Below the pieces are notes generated by a model. That model saw nothing but the letters and a program-made list of their open reading frames with translations, had not been told where the DNA came from and made no database searches. A stretch of DNA of 64,000 nt from Agrobacterium larrymoorei (lineage in GTDB: Bacteria > Pseudomonadota > Alphaproteobacteria > Rhizobiales > Rhizobiaceae), in assembly GCF_005145045.1 (NCBI RefSeq), contig NZ_CP039692.1, positions 248,001 to 312,000 on the forward strand. Direction: 5' to 3'. This document shows, piece after piece, positions 1 to 9,393 of the stretch. The position numbers and the translations under genes are program-made. How positions within the stretch are numbered: the stretch's first letter is position 1; every line of letters starts with the position of its first letter.

Positions 1-21
1 ACATATTGCAGAGCATCAACA

Positions 22-1791
22 ATGAAAAAAGTTCTCATAGCAAATCGTGGTGAGATCGCCGTTCGCATCATCCGGGCATGCAGGGATTACGGCCTTCAAT
101 CGGTTGCCGTCTATGCCGATGCAGATGCAGACGCCCTCTTCGTATCGCTGGCCGACGAGGCCTATGCGCTGAATGGCGCAAGCCCGAAAGACAGCTATCT
201 CGATATCGAAAAGCTCGTCGCGCTTGCAAAGCGCAGCGGCGCAGATGCCGTCCACCCCGGCTATGGCTTTCTTTCCGAGCGCGCGGAGTTCGCCGCAGCC
301 GTTATCGCTGCCGAGCTGATCTGGATCGGTCCGGACCCGGACGTCATCGAGGCGCTTGGCGATAAGCTGCAGGCACGCCGCATCGCGCAAAGCGTCGGCG
401 CGCCTCTGGTGGCTGGCAGCGAGGGCGCGATTGCAACATCGCGTGAGGCGCTGGTCTTTGCCCAGCAATTCGGCCTTCCGATTGCCATCAAGGCCGCCCA
501 TGGCGGCGGCGGGCGGGGTCTGAAGATCGCGCGTCAACTGGATGAGGTGGAAGAGCTGTTCGAATCCGCCACGCGTGAAGCGCTTGCGGCCTTCGGGCGT
601 GGTGAGTGCTATGTCGAACAGTTTCTCGACCGCCCGCGCCATATCGAGGCGCAAATTCTTGCAGATAGGCATGGCAATGTCGTGGTTGTCGGAACGCGCG
701 ACTGCTCTCTCCAGCGCAGAAACCAGAAGCTGATCGAAGAGGCACCGGCACCATTTCTGGACGATGCACAACGCGAAACGATCCATCAGGCTGCGAAGAA
801 CATCTGCGCCAAGGCCGGATATGTCGGCGCGGGCACAGTTGAATTTCTTCTCAGTAACAATGGGATAATCTCTTTCCTTGAAGTGAATACGCGGCTTCAG
901 GTGGAGCATCCGGTGACAGAGGAGACAACCGGCATCGACCTCGTTATCGAGCAGTTCCGCATCGCCGAAGGGCACGCGATTTCATTGACGGAAACGCCGG
1001 AGCCGCGCGGCCACGCGTTGGAATTTCGTATCAATATCGAAGACGCCGGACGCGGCTTCCTGCCATCCTCCGGCAAAATCGAAGCGTTTCATGCACCGTC
1101 TGGCCCCGGTGTTCGGCTCGATACGGGTGTAGAGGCCGGGTCGACGATCCCGCCCATGTTCGATTCCCTTGCCGCCAAGCTTATTGTCTGGGGCGCAACC
1201 CGTGAGCAGGCAATTGCCCGCGCACGCCGAGCGCTGTCGGAGTTCACAATCGAAGGCGTGCCTTCGGTTCTACCATTCCATAAGGCGGCGATAGCGCATC
1301 CCGATTTTGCCAGCCCCAATTTCCGCGTTCACACGCGCTGGATCGAGACAGACTTCGCACATGTGCTGGAAGCGGAAGCACGCCCCAAAGCCCTGCAAGA
1401 CGCAAACATGGTGCGCGCAAAGCTGGAGATCGATGGAAAGCTGGTCGAAGTCGGTATCCCCGCGCAGTTCCTTTCGATGTTCGGAACGCCAGCGCCCGCA
1501 CCGACAGCACAAGGCTCCAGCTCGTCGGCTGACCGGAACATCGTTTCGGCACCGCTCAGTGGCACGCTCGTACAGTGGAAGGTTGCCGATGGCGCGACAG
1601 TTGCAGAGAGTGAAGTTCTTGGCACCATGGAGGCCATGAAGATGGAAACGCAGATCAGCGCTCCCCTCTCCGGCCGGATTTCGTTGCTTGTGGAGGCTGG
1701 CTCCATGCAAACCGCAGGCGCGGAACTGGCAAGAATCGAGCCATCCGCTTCTCAGAACAAAGATCTTTCCAAAGCAGAGATACAGCCATGA
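22..1791 (+). CDS. Biotin carboxylase fused to biotin carboxyl carrier domain
   Basis: This protein of 589 residues should carry out ATP- and bicarbonate-dependent carboxylation of its own biotin, the first half-reaction of an acyl-CoA carboxylase-type enzyme, in the cytoplasm. The N-terminus has the biotin carboxylase Rossmann start (KKVLIANRGEIAVRI). A glycine-rich ATP-grasp loop (HGGGGRG) lies near residue 160 and the EVNTRLQVEHPVTEE motif near 287. A C-terminal biotinyl domain carries EAMKMET with the biotin-accepting lysine at about 540. No carboxyltransferase is encoded downstream, so that partner must lie upstream of the window or elsewhere. The stop overlaps the next start by four bases (ATGA), which couples it to a peptide importer. 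Related enzymes often sit beside 5-oxoprolinase/allophanate hydrolase-like genes, so an amino-acid-derived substrate is possible, but the acceptor is unknown. Confidence 0.9.
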   Translation: MKKVLIANRGEIAVRIIRACRDYGLQSVAVYADADADALFVSLADEAYALNGASPKDSYLDIEKLVALAKRSGADAVHPGYGFLSERAEFAAAVIAAELIWIGPDPDVIEALGDKLQARRIAQSVGAPLVAGSEGAIATSREALVFAQQFGLPIAIKAAHGGGGRGLKIARQLDEVEELFESATREALAAFGRGECYVEQFLDRPRHIEAQILADRHGNVVVVGTRDCSLQRRNQKLIEEAPAPFLDDAQRETIHQAAKNICAKAGYVGAGTVEFLLSNNGIISFLEVNTRLQVEHPVTEETTGIDLVIEQFRIAEGHAISLTETPEPRGHALEFRINIEDAGRGFLPSSGKIEAFHAPSGPGVRLDTGVEAGSTIPPMFDSLAAKLIVWGATREQAIARARRALSEFTIEGVPSVLPFHKAAIAHPDFASPNFRVHTRWIETDFAHVLEAEARPKALQDANMVRAKLEIDGKLVEVGIPAQFLSMFGTPAPAPTAQGSSSSADRNIVSAPLSGTLVQWKVADGATVAESEVLGTMEAMKMETQISAPLSGRISLLVEAGSMQTAGAELARIEPSASQNKDLSKAEIQP

Positions 1792-3614
1792 CCAACGCAA
1801 CGGACATCTCTAGCCCGCTTCTTTCCGTCTCAGACCTCACGGTCGCATTCGGCGAGAACCGCGTTGTCGAGAACCTCTCCTTCAGCGTAGCACCCGGCAG
1901 AACGGTTGCTGTCGTCGGTGAATCCGGTTCGGGTAAATCGGTCACATCGCTGTCCGTCATGCGTCTGGCAGACATGATGGGCGCGAAATTCGAGACCGGC
2001 AGCGTTCTGTTCAACGGAAAAGATTTGCTGAAGGTGCCGCAGAAGGATATGCGCGCTATTCGCGGCAAGGAGATCGCCATGATCTTCCAGGAGCCGATGA
2101 CCTCGCTCAACCCTGTCTTCACCATTGGTGACCAGATTTGCGAAGTGCTGCTCCTGCACGAAAAGCTGACCAAGGCTGCGGCAATGACCGAGGCCCGGCG
2201 GCTTCTGGAAATGGTACGCCTGCCGGATGCCGAAGCGCTGCTGAAGCGTTATCCGCACCAGCTTTCCGGCGGTATGCGCCAGCGCGTGATGATTGCCATG
2301 GCACTCGCCTGCCGCCCGAAGCTGCTGATCGCGGACGAGCCGACGACCGCTCTCGACGTGACCATTCAGGCGCAAATCCTCAACATCATGCGCGATCTGC
2401 AAAAGGACCTCGGCATGGGCATGGTCTTCATTACCCATGACATGGGTGTCGTTGCCGAGATGGCCGACGATGTCGTGGTGATGTGGAAAGGCAAGAAGGT
2501 CGAGGAAGGCCCGGTTCGCGAGATTTTCGCTAATCCGAAACAGCCCTATACCCGCGCGCTTCTCTCCGCCGTTCCGAAACTCGGCAGTCTTCAGGGAGAA
2601 GATTTCCCCAAGCGCATGCCGCTGACCGTTCTGCAAGACGGTGAGCCCAAGACGGTTGGCGAAGAGCGCATCCAGCAGACGGCGCGCTACGATGTACCAC
2701 CGCTGCTTTCGGTACGCGATCTCTTCGTGCGCTTCGATATTCGCAAGAACCTGTTCGGCAAAGCAACACACCGTTGTAGCGCTGTGCAGAATGTCAGCTT
2801 CGATATTCATCCGGGCGAAACGCTTGCGCTGGTTGGCGAATCCGGTTCCGGCAAATCCACGATTGGCCGCACTATCCAGCAGTTGCAGAACTCGCTTTCC
2901 GGTGAGATTTCCTTCAACGGCAAGACCTATTCCAGCATGTCGGCGGCAGAGCGGTTTCGCATGCGTCAGGAAGTGCAATATATCTTCCAGGACCCGTTCG
3001 CCTCGCTCGATCCGCGAAAGACGGTCGGTTTCTCCATCGCCGAGCCGATCAACACGCACGGCCTCATCCTCGGCTCCAAAGACGTTCGCCGCCGGGTGGA
3101 TGAATTGCTGGAGCGCGTCGGCCTTTCATCGGAACATGCAGATCGCTATCCGCACGAATTTTCCGGCGGTCAGCGCCAGCGTGTCTGCATTGCCCGTGCG
3201 CTGGCCTCCGATCCGAAGCTCATCATTGCGGATGAAGCGCTTTCAGCGCTCGATGTCTCCATTCAGGCGCAGATCATCAATCTGTTCATGGATTTGCAGG
3301 CCGAACGCGGTCTCGCCTATCTCTTCATCAGCCATGACATGGCCGTGGTGGAAAAGATGAGCCACCGCGTGGCTGTGCTTTATCTCGGCCAGATCATGGA
3401 GATGGGCAGCCGCCGTCAGGTGTTCGAGACGCCGATGCACGACTATACGCGCCGCCTGCTTTCCGCAGTGCCGGTCGCCGACCCGACGGTTGAGCGCAAA
3501 AGCACGCTGATCGAAGGCGAGATTCCGAACCCGGTTCGAATGGTCGGCGATGAGCCGCCGATTCTTCGCCGCGAGGAAATCAATCCGGGCCACTTCATCG
3601 CCAGAAGTGCCTGA
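1788..3614 (+). CDS. Peptide ABC importer, double ATP-binding protein (DppD-DppF fusion type)
   Basis: This protein of 608 residues carries two complete ABC ATPase domains in tandem and powers uptake of di- or oligopeptides at the inner membrane. The first domain has a Walker A (GESGSGKS) at about 44-51, signature LSGGMRQR near 159 and Walker [13 protein letters not shown]. The second has Walker [10 protein letters not shown] near 350, signature FSGGQRQR near 458 and Walker [13 protein letters not shown]. Each domain ends in the oligopeptide-transporter type C-terminal extension ([10 protein letters not shown] and [10 protein letters not shown]). In Walker B of the second copy the proline after DE is replaced by alanine; the catalytic glutamate is kept. 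It overlaps the biotin carboxylase stop and is followed by the binding protein and two permeases, so the importer is complete. Confidence 0.93.
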   Translation: MTNATDISSPLLSVSDLTVAFGENRVVENLSFSVAPGRTVAVVGESGSGKSVTSLSVMRLADMMGAKFETGSVLFNGKDLLKVPQKDMRAIRGKEIAMIFQEPMTSLNPVFTIGDQICEVLLLHEKLTKAAAMTEARRLLEMVRLPDAEALLKRYPHQLSGGMRQRVMIAMALACRPKLLIADEPTTALDVTIQAQILNIMRDLQKDLGMGMVFITHDMGVVAEMADDVVVMWKGKKVEEGPVREIFANPKQPYTRALLSAVPKLGSLQGEDFPKRMPLTVLQDGEPKTVGEERIQQTARYDVPPLLSVRDLFVRFDIRKNLFGKATHRCSAVQNVSFDIHPGETLALVGESGSGKSTIGRTIQQLQNSLSGEISFNGKTYSSMSAAERFRMRQEVQYIFQDPFASLDPRKTVGFSIAEPINTHGLILGSKDVRRRVDELLERVGLSSEHADRYPHEFSGGQRQRVCIARALASDPKLIIADEALSALDVSIQAQIINLFMDLQAERGLAYLFISHDMAVVEKMSHRVAVLYLGQIMEMGSRRQVFETPMHDYTRRLLSAVPVADPTVERKSTLIEGEIPNPVRMVGDEPPILRREEINPGHFIARSA

Positions 3615-3653
3615 ACGAACCACCTTTCACACCATCTGAAGAGGAAACAGAAG

Positions 3654-5189
3654 ATGAGAAAAATCAAAAGGGGAATGAGCGCCGCTCTCACCGCGCTGGC
3701 ACTGTCCGGCGTTGCATTTGCAGCTTCGCCAGCACTTGCCGCTGGCAAGATGACGATTTCCAGCCCGCAGGATCCCGGCAGCTGGGATCCAATCGATACG
3801 TTTCTGGTGCAATGGGCCGCCGTCTCCACCAATATTTTCGACGGCCTGACCTATCGCGGACCGGACCTTAAGCTGGTTCCGGGTCTTGCCGAAAGCTGGG
3901 AAGAGCTGGATGAAGGCAAGCGCATTCGCTTCAAGCTTCGCCAGAACGTGAAGTTCCACAATGGCGAGCCCTTCAACGCCGAAGCCGTAAAATTCACCTT
4001 CGACCGCCTGCTGGGTGACGAAGGCGCAAAAGGTCCGCAGCGATCCAACTACACGGCCATTGCCAGCGTCGATATCGTGGACGAAAACACTGTAGACATG
4101 AAGCTGAAGTCTCCCGATCCGGTTCTTCTGACGAAGCTTGCCGGTTACGGCGCAATGATCGTTCCGCCGAAATACATCAAGGAAAAAGGCGAAGACAACT
4201 TCAACCTCAACCCTGTCGGCACTGGCGCGTTCAAGTTCGTGTCCTATGCGCCGAAGGTCAACATCAAGCTGGAAGCCAACCCGGATTACTGGGGCGGTGC
4301 GCCGAAGCTTTCCGAACTCGAATACCGCTTCATCGCGGAGCCGGCGACAGCCGTTGCCGAACTTCAGGCAGGCCGCGTCGATCTCGTCATTCCGCCGACC
4401 ATTCCAATCGGCATGATCCCGGTCGTGCAGGGCGATTCCAACCTCGAAATCGTCAGCGTTCCCGGCCCGACCGTCGATGCGCTGCGCTTCAACACGCGCG
4501 ATGGCATCACCAAGGATCCGAAGGTTCGCCAGGCCATCATCATGGCCGTGGATCGCGGCACCATCGTCAAGTCGATCCTGGCCGGTCAGGGGTCTGAAAT
4601 CGCAAGCTTCCAGAGTGCCCTGTCCTTCGGCTACGATCCTGACCTGAAGCCCGTTGCTTATGATCCGGAAGGTGCAAAGAAGCTTCTGGCGGAAGCTGGC
4701 GTGAAGCCGGGTGCTACGCTTCAGATCGACATTCGCGGCAATGACGCGACGATGAACGAGGTGGCGCAGGTCGTTGCCAGCTACCTCCAGATGGTCGGCA
4801 TCACCGCCACCATCAAGCCTTACGAAACCAACGTTCTGCTGAACGACATCATCCCGCAGGGCAAGACCGGCGCGATGTTCCAGCAGAAGTGGGGCGGCTG
4901 GACATTCGATTACGATAATACTGCCTATTCCATGTACCACTCCGGCGAGAAGTGGAACCCTTATGAAAAAGACGAGACGCTGGACAAGCTGCTGGAATCC
5001 CAGCGCCCGCTGACGGACCGTGCCGAGCGTGAAAAGATCCTCAAAGAAATCGGCAAGTACACAGCCGAGAAGGCGCTCGAGCTTCCGCTTTACAACACCA
5101 ACGCGATCTACGGCATCAGCAAAAAGGTCAAGGGCTTCGTGCCTGCGCCAGACAACCGCCTGAAGCTGACAGACGTCACCGTCGAATAA
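3654..5189 (+). CDS. Peptide ABC importer, periplasmic substrate-binding protein (SBP_bac_5)
   Basis: This protein of 511 residues is a periplasmic binding protein of the DppA/OppA family (cluster C, SBP_bac_5). A Sec signal peptide is visible: a basic start (MRKIKRG), a hydrophobic stretch and a probable cleavage after ALAA near residue 30. The mature part shows family features such as LVPGLAESWE, VKFHNGEPFNAEAVKFTFDRLL and NPVGTGAFKF. The gene follows the double ATPase by 39 bases and has an AAGAGGAAA ribosome site. It is followed by a strong hairpin, a usual arrangement that keeps binding-protein transcript above that of the permeases. The ligand cannot be told from sequence. The downstream carboxypeptidase suggests short peptides or modified amino acids. 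Confidence 0.93.
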   Translation: MRKIKRGMSAALTALALSGVAFAASPALAAGKMTISSPQDPGSWDPIDTFLVQWAAVSTNIFDGLTYRGPDLKLVPGLAESWEELDEGKRIRFKLRQNVKFHNGEPFNAEAVKFTFDRLLGDEGAKGPQRSNYTAIASVDIVDENTVDMKLKSPDPVLLTKLAGYGAMIVPPKYIKEKGEDNFNLNPVGTGAFKFVSYAPKVNIKLEANPDYWGGAPKLSELEYRFIAEPATAVAELQAGRVDLVIPPTIPIGMIPVVQGDSNLEIVSVPGPTVDALRFNTRDGITKDPKVRQAIIMAVDRGTIVKSILAGQGSEIASFQSALSFGYDPDLKPVAYDPEGAKKLLAEAGVKPGATLQIDIRGNDATMNEVAQVVASYLQMVGITATIKPYETNVLLNDIIPQGKTGAMFQQKWGGWTFDYDNTAYSMYHSGEKWNPYEKDETLDKLLESQRPLTDRAEREKILKEIGKYTAEKALELPLYNTNAIYGISKKVKGFVPAPDNRLKLTDVTVE

Positions 5190-5199
5190 TCGCCAATGC

Positions 5200-5228
5200 T
5201 GACGCCGCGGCAATCCGCTGCGGCGTCA
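5200..5228 (+). terminator. Intercistronic hairpin after the binding-protein gene
   Basis: The arms TGACGCCGC and GCGGCGTCA pair perfectly around a short GC-containing loop, ten bases after the binding-protein stop codon. No T-run follows, so it is more likely an RNA-stabilising or attenuating hairpin than a full terminator. This fits the expected excess of binding protein over permease. Confidence 0.6.
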
Positions 5229-5233
5229 CACCA

Positions 5234-5339
5234 CTAGAGCGGTTCCGCATTTCTTCGAAAAGCAAACCTCTCTAGCTCTTTGTTTTTATGCAATCCCGCA
5301 CGCAAAACCGCGTTACACTTTTGCTGGAATTGCTTTCGT
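5234..5339 (+). repeat. Dispersed palindromic intergenic repeat, copy A
   Basis: This element of about 105 bases begins CTAGAGCGGTTCCGCATTTC and ends with CGCAAAACCGCGTTACACTT followed by TTGCTGGAATTGCTTTCG. It matches the reverse complement of the element at 20811-20915 along its length, and its last half matches 47835-47886. It lies between the binding-protein gene and the first permease. Such short imperfect palindromes are common between genes in Rhizobiaceae (RIME-like). The copy here is diverged, and the ribosome site of the following gene lies directly after it. Confidence 0.75.
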
Positions 5340-5354
5340 ACCAAGGACAGATAC

Positions 5355-6278
5355 GTGGCCGGTTTCCTTATCAAGAGATTGTTGCAGGCGATTTTCGTCG
5401 TTATCGCCATCACACTTCTCGTTTCATTCGCCATCCGCCTGACGGGTGACCCCGCAGTCACCATGTTTCAGGGCGGCGGCAGCATGACGGAAGAGGATCT
5501 GGCGCGCATTCGCACGGCGCTTGGCACCGACCAGCCGTTCTTCGTCCAGTATCTCAACTTCCTTAAAGGTCTGGTGACACTGGACTTCGGCCGCAGCTTC
5601 ACGGGCAGCACACCGGTATCGCGCCTGATCGCAGATGCCCTGCCCGCCACGCTGCTGCTCGCCTTCATCTCCATGGTCGTATCCATTGCGCTGTCTATCC
5701 CGCTCGGCATCAAGGCGGCGACATCGCGTGGAAAGACAGCCGACCAGATCATCCGCGTCCTCTCGTTGCTCGGACTTTCATTCCCGAATTTCTGGCTCGC
5801 CATCATGCTGGTGCTGCTGTTCTCGATCACGCTCGGCTGGTTGCCGCCAAGCGGCATGGTCGGTTACGCGAGCTATATCATGCCAGCGGTAACGATGGGC
5901 GTGATCCTGACGGCCACGAATGTCCGCCTCGTGCGCACCGCCATGCTCGATACGCTGCGGTCGCAATATATCATGGTCGCGCGCGCCAAGGGCCTGAGCG
6001 AGAACAAGGTTCTCTACAAGCATGCGCTGCGCAACTGCGCCATTCCGCTCATCACCTATTTCGGCATCCAGTTCGGCGGCCTTCTCGGCGGTATCGTCGT
6101 CATCGAGCGCGTGTTCAACTGGCCGGGCCTCGGCACCTTGGCCTTCGATGCGGTCGGCGCGCGTGACTATCCGGTCCTTCAAGGCGTCATCACCGTTCTC
6201 TCGCTGATGATCGTCGGCATCAATCTTCTGATCGACATAGCCTATGGCCTGATCGATCCCCGCATTCGCACGGAGTAA
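5355..6278 (+). CDS. Peptide ABC importer permease (DppB/OppB type)
   Basis: This protein of 307 residues is an inner-membrane permease of the DppB family with about six transmembrane helices. It starts AGFLIKRLLQAIFVVIAIT, the usual first helix of this family. The coupling-loop EAA-type region is seen in RSQYIMVARAKGLSENKVLYKHALRN. The C-terminus DIAYGLIDPRIR is typical. I chose the GTG at 5355 because AAGGA lies about eight bases upstream and this gives the normal family length. A longer frame begins at 5280, but its extra residues come from the intergenic repeat. The next permease follows after five bases. Confidence 0.92.
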   Translation: MAGFLIKRLLQAIFVVIAITLLVSFAIRLTGDPAVTMFQGGGSMTEEDLARIRTALGTDQPFFVQYLNFLKGLVTLDFGRSFTGSTPVSRLIADALPATLLLAFISMVVSIALSIPLGIKAATSRGKTADQIIRVLSLLGLSFPNFWLAIMLVLLFSITLGWLPPSGMVGYASYIMPAVTMGVILTATNVRLVRTAMLDTLRSQYIMVARAKGLSENKVLYKHALRNCAIPLITYFGIQFGGLLGGIVVIERVFNWPGLGTLAFDAVGARDYPVLQGVITVLSLMIVGINLLIDIAYGLIDPRIRTE

Positions 6279-6283
6279 TCGCC

Positions 6284-7132
6284 ATGGCTGCCCGCACAAC
6301 ACGCCTTTCGCGTTTTTCCAGCTTCGAATTCATCGTCGGCGCGTCGCTGACGACGATCATCTGCCTTGCCGTGCTGTTTTCGGATATCCTCTTCCCGGGC
6401 GGTGCCGAAAAAATCGATCTGATGGCCCGGTTGGCGAAGCCCTTCACCAATACCGCCCACCCTTTCGGCACCGATCCGCTGGGCCGTGACGTGCTGGCGC
6501 GCGTCGTTGCAGGCGGCAAGATTTCACTTCTCGTCGGCTTCACATCCGTTATCGGCGGTGTCGTCTTCGGTGTGGTCGTCGGTTTGGTCGCGGGCTATTA
6601 CCGCGGCTTCTGGGATATGCTGGTGATGCGCTTTGCCGATATCCAGCTTGCCATGCCGTTCATTCTGCTCGCCATCACCTTCATCGCTATTGTCGGCGGC
6701 AGCCTGACGAACACGATCATTCTGCTGATCGTTTCGCAGTGGGTGCAATATGCGCGCCTCGTGCGCGGGTCGGTCCTCAGTCTGCGAGAACGCGAATTCA
6801 TCCTCTCCGCCCGCGCCATAGGCGTGAAGGATTGGCGCATCATCTTCCAGCATCTGCTGCCGAACCTTGTCGGCCCGGTCATCGTGCTGATGACGCTGAA
6901 CGTCGCCAACAACATTCTTCTGGAAAGCAGCCTGACCTTCCTCGGCATGGGCGTTGACCCCACGATCCCCAGCTGGGGCGGAATGCTGGCGGATGGCCGC
7001 ACCTATCTTCAAACCGCATGGTGGGTCAGCGTTTTCCCCGGCCTTGCCATTCTCCTGACCGTGCTTGGCCTCAACCTCCTCGGGGACTGGCTGCGCGACA
7101 GCCTCGACCCCACCGGAAGAACATCGAGATAA
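6284..7132 (+). CDS. Peptide ABC importer permease (DppC/OppC type)
   Basis: This protein of 282 residues is the second inner-membrane permease of the importer. Family features are HPFGTDPLGRDVLARVVAGG after the first helix, the EAA loop in LREREFILSARAIGVKDWRI, and GDWLRDSLDPTGR at the end. It has about six transmembrane helices. It lies five bases after the partner permease and four bases before the peptidase start, so it should be translated with both. No oddities were seen. Confidence 0.92.
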   Translation: MAARTTRLSRFSSFEFIVGASLTTIICLAVLFSDILFPGGAEKIDLMARLAKPFTNTAHPFGTDPLGRDVLARVVAGGKISLLVGFTSVIGGVVFGVVVGLVAGYYRGFWDMLVMRFADIQLAMPFILLAITFIAIVGGSLTNTIILLIVSQWVQYARLVRGSVLSLREREFILSARAIGVKDWRIIFQHLLPNLVGPVIVLMTLNVANNILLESSLTFLGMGVDPTIPSWGGMLADGRTYLQTAWWVSVFPGLAILLTVLGLNLLGDWLRDSLDPTGRTSR

Positions 7133-7136
7133 GCAA

Positions 7137-8861
7137 ATGACCGTCATTTTCGAAAAGCGTTTCGAACGCACGCTGGACAAGCTCGTTGCCGAGGCAAAAC
7201 AAGGCGAGAGCCTTCAGGCCTGGACTTTCGACGACCGCGAAAGCCGTCTGGACACCGAAAGGCAACTGGCTGAAAAAGGTGTTCAAGCCCGCATCTTCAG
7301 CGCCTACAAACCGCTTGTCCATGCCTTTATCGAGGACATTGATCTTTCGGATATCGTTGCCATCGAAATCCACTACCCGGTGCATCCAAACGCCCCGGAG
7401 AACCGTTTTCGCCTGGAAGCCTATCCGCTAGCGGCGATGGTCGGCGAGCGCAAGATCAGCTTCCTCGGGCGACGGGACGACGCGTTTCAATACGACGTTC
7501 TTTTGAAAACGCGCGCTGGCGAAGAAAACAAGATCGTCGTGCCCGTACCCAACCGTGTCCATACGGATTTTGCCGGTGAAACGAGCGTTTCCCCAACTGG
7601 ATGGCTAACGCGCGGCACCGAGAGCGGCAGGATCGGGACGGATTACGAAGCACTGTTTACCGAAACGATGGATGCCATCACCACCTACCGGTGGGGTGAA
7701 ACGGAGCCTTATTTCGAAGAGCTGAACATCCGCGTTACCTATCCCGCAGCCGATGAAATGCTGCATGTGGGCGATGAGCGTACCAGCCTGCGCGAAGCCC
7801 TGCACGAAGACTTCTATTTCTCGCTTCTAGAGTTCTTCCAGAAAAAGTCCGGTCGGCCACTTGGCGATCGAGGCCTGAAGCCCGGCCAGATCGTGCCTGA
7901 AATCATCCAGTCGGTTGGCGAGATTTCGGTTCGCGTGGAGCTGCGCTCGCTGTCTGCCGGGTTTACCGATGGACCGGAGCAGAGCACGGTTAGCGCCAGC
8001 CAGCCGCTGTCTCACGCTCAAATCCAGAACGAGCTCGCAAGCATCGGGGGCGAAAGCTTTCACGCGAAGACGCGTTCGGGCCGCACGGTGAACGGACGCT
8101 ATCGCAGCGGTTCCGACAGCGCCGTGATGATCAGCGGCGGCCAGCACGCCAATGAGACGACCGGCGTCGCCGGTGCGTTGCGCGCAGCAAAGCTTCTTTC
8201 AGCGAGAGACGGCGCGCATTTCACCATCTCGCCACTGGAAAATCCTGACGGTTATGCGCTGCATCAGCGCCTGTGCAAGGATAATCCGCGACATATGCAT
8301 CACGCCGCGCGCTATACCGCGCTGGGCGATGATCTGGAATATCGCACAGAAAAGACCGCAGGCGGCTTCATCAACGAGAAGGAAATCCGCTTTCAGGCAC
8401 AGAGCCTGAGCGGTGCGCTTTTGCATGTGAACCTGCACGGTTATCCGTCTCATGAATGGACGCGCCCGCTATCGGGTTACGTGCCACGGAATTTTGCCAT
8501 GTGGACGGTGCCGAAAGGGTTTTTCCTCATTGCGCGATATCACAGCAACTGGGAAAACCAAGCTGAAACGTTGCTCGACCGCGTCACGAAGCATCTCGGC
8601 GCCATTCCGGGTCTCCTGGAATATAATAACCGCCAGATCGCGCTTTATGAAATCCACGCCGGCGAAACCGGCTTTCGCATCATCAACGGATTTCCTTGCC
8701 TCGCTTCTGTGGATGATCGCCACGATGTGCCGATGACACTGATCACGGAATATCCCGATGAAACCATTTACGGCCCGGACTTTATCGCGGGACATACGGC
8801 GCAGATGGAAACGGTTCTGTCAGCCTATGATGCCTGGCAAGACATCATGAAAACCTCCTGA
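7137..8861 (+). CDS. M14-family zinc carboxypeptidase-like protein
   Basis: This protein of 574 residues is probably a cytoplasmic metallocarboxypeptidase that trims imported peptides or amide conjugates. The M14 zinc site is recognisable: HxxE in GGQHANE (His 337, Glu 340), and a third ligand in NLHGYPSHEW near His 434. Later elements EIHAGETG and TEYPDETIYG could supply catalytic residues. There is no signal peptide. The N-terminal half of about 300 residues is not assigned to any domain I recognise. The start at 7137 follows the permease stop by four bases; an in-frame extension back to 7065 lies inside the permease gene and is unlikely. Its place as last gene of the importer operon argues that the transported substrate is also its substrate. 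The exact cleavage specificity is unknown. Confidence 0.85.
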   Translation: MTVIFEKRFERTLDKLVAEAKQGESLQAWTFDDRESRLDTERQLAEKGVQARIFSAYKPLVHAFIEDIDLSDIVAIEIHYPVHPNAPENRFRLEAYPLAAMVGERKISFLGRRDDAFQYDVLLKTRAGEENKIVVPVPNRVHTDFAGETSVSPTGWLTRGTESGRIGTDYEALFTETMDAITTYRWGETEPYFEELNIRVTYPAADEMLHVGDERTSLREALHEDFYFSLLEFFQKKSGRPLGDRGLKPGQIVPEIIQSVGEISVRVELRSLSAGFTDGPEQSTVSASQPLSHAQIQNELASIGGESFHAKTRSGRTVNGRYRSGSDSAVMISGGQHANETTGVAGALRAAKLLSARDGAHFTISPLENPDGYALHQRLCKDNPRHMHHAARYTALGDDLEYRTEKTAGGFINEKEIRFQAQSLSGALLHVNLHGYPSHEWTRPLSGYVPRNFAMWTVPKGFFLIARYHSNWENQAETLLDRVTKHLGAIPGLLEYNNRQIALYEIHAGETGFRIINGFPCLASVDDRHDVPMTLITEYPDETIYGPDFIAGHTAQMETVLSAYDAWQDIMKTS

Positions 8862-8867
8862 AAACGC

Positions 8868-8899
8868 AAAAAGGCCCGCCAAAGACGGGCCTTTTACTT
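8868..8899. terminator. Rho-independent terminator, bidirectional
   Basis: The arms AAAAGGCCCG and CGGGCCTTTT form a GC-rich stem around CCAAAGA, flanked by A and T runs. It closes the plus-strand peptide operon and can serve the convergent minus-strand gene at 8913. Confidence 0.9.
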
Positions 8900-8912
8900 A
8901 ATTGTCTTAAAC

Positions 8913-9245
8913 TCAGATTTCCGGGCAGCCACGCTCGTTGGCGAAGGTGATCGTATCGGAGCCACGGCGTGTGTAGCCCTGCACGACGACGCGACGTGGG
9001 GTCACGCGAACGACTTCGGGATCACGCAGGCCGGAATCGCGGGCGGCAGCACGCGCTTCGCGTTCACTGCAACCTCGCATGCGAGGCGGACCACGGCGGT
9101 CGGAGTCGCGGTCACGGATAACCGGGCGAACACCATCCGGTCCAAGCCGCAGTTCTACGTCCTGTGCCTGGGCAAAGCCCGACATGGCTACACTTGAAAC
9201 CGCCATAGTAACGGCAAGTCCCGCAACTTGAATTACCTTCAGCAT
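8913..9245 (-). CDS. Small secreted protein of unknown function
   Basis: This protein of 110 residues has a clear Sec signal peptide (hydrophobic run ending GFAQA, cleavage near residue 28). The mature part of about 80 residues is rich in arginine and aspartate. It holds two cysteines, one in MRGCSEREARAAARDSGL and one at the end (NERGCPEI), that could pair in the periplasm. The repeated valine pattern VVRVTPRRVVVQGYTRRG suggests a short beta-sheet domain. No function is assigned. The gene is transcribed alone; about 150 bases separate it from the type I secretion adaptor upstream on the same strand. Because it has a Sec signal, it is not a type I secretion substrate. Confidence 0.8.
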   Translation of the reverse strand: MLKVIQVAGLAVTMAVSSVAMSGFAQAQDVELRLGPDGVRPVIRDRDSDRRGPPRMRGCSEREARAAARDSGLRDPEVVRVTPRRVVVQGYTRRGSDTITFANERGCPEI

Positions 9246-9393
9246 GATGCCTCCTGGTGCCTTCTATTGTGGCACACGTAATTGTTTCACGCCGCTATAA
9301 CGCGAAGGAACGGCACCGGTTCCTTTTGATTGTGCATACTGAGCCAAGAAAATCCCCAAGCCATGGCACACATTAGACCACACTGACCAACGA

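Noticed and set aside
3627..5213. Long open frame of 528 codons on the minus strand opposite the peptide-binding protein gene
   Set aside because: It mirrors the codon pattern of a clear binding-protein gene in G+C-rich DNA, has no family features, and is rich in His, Arg and Asp as expected of antisense frames.
5200..5228. Reading the hairpin as the end of the peptide operon
   Set aside because: No T-run follows, and the permeases that complete the importer come next on the same strand.
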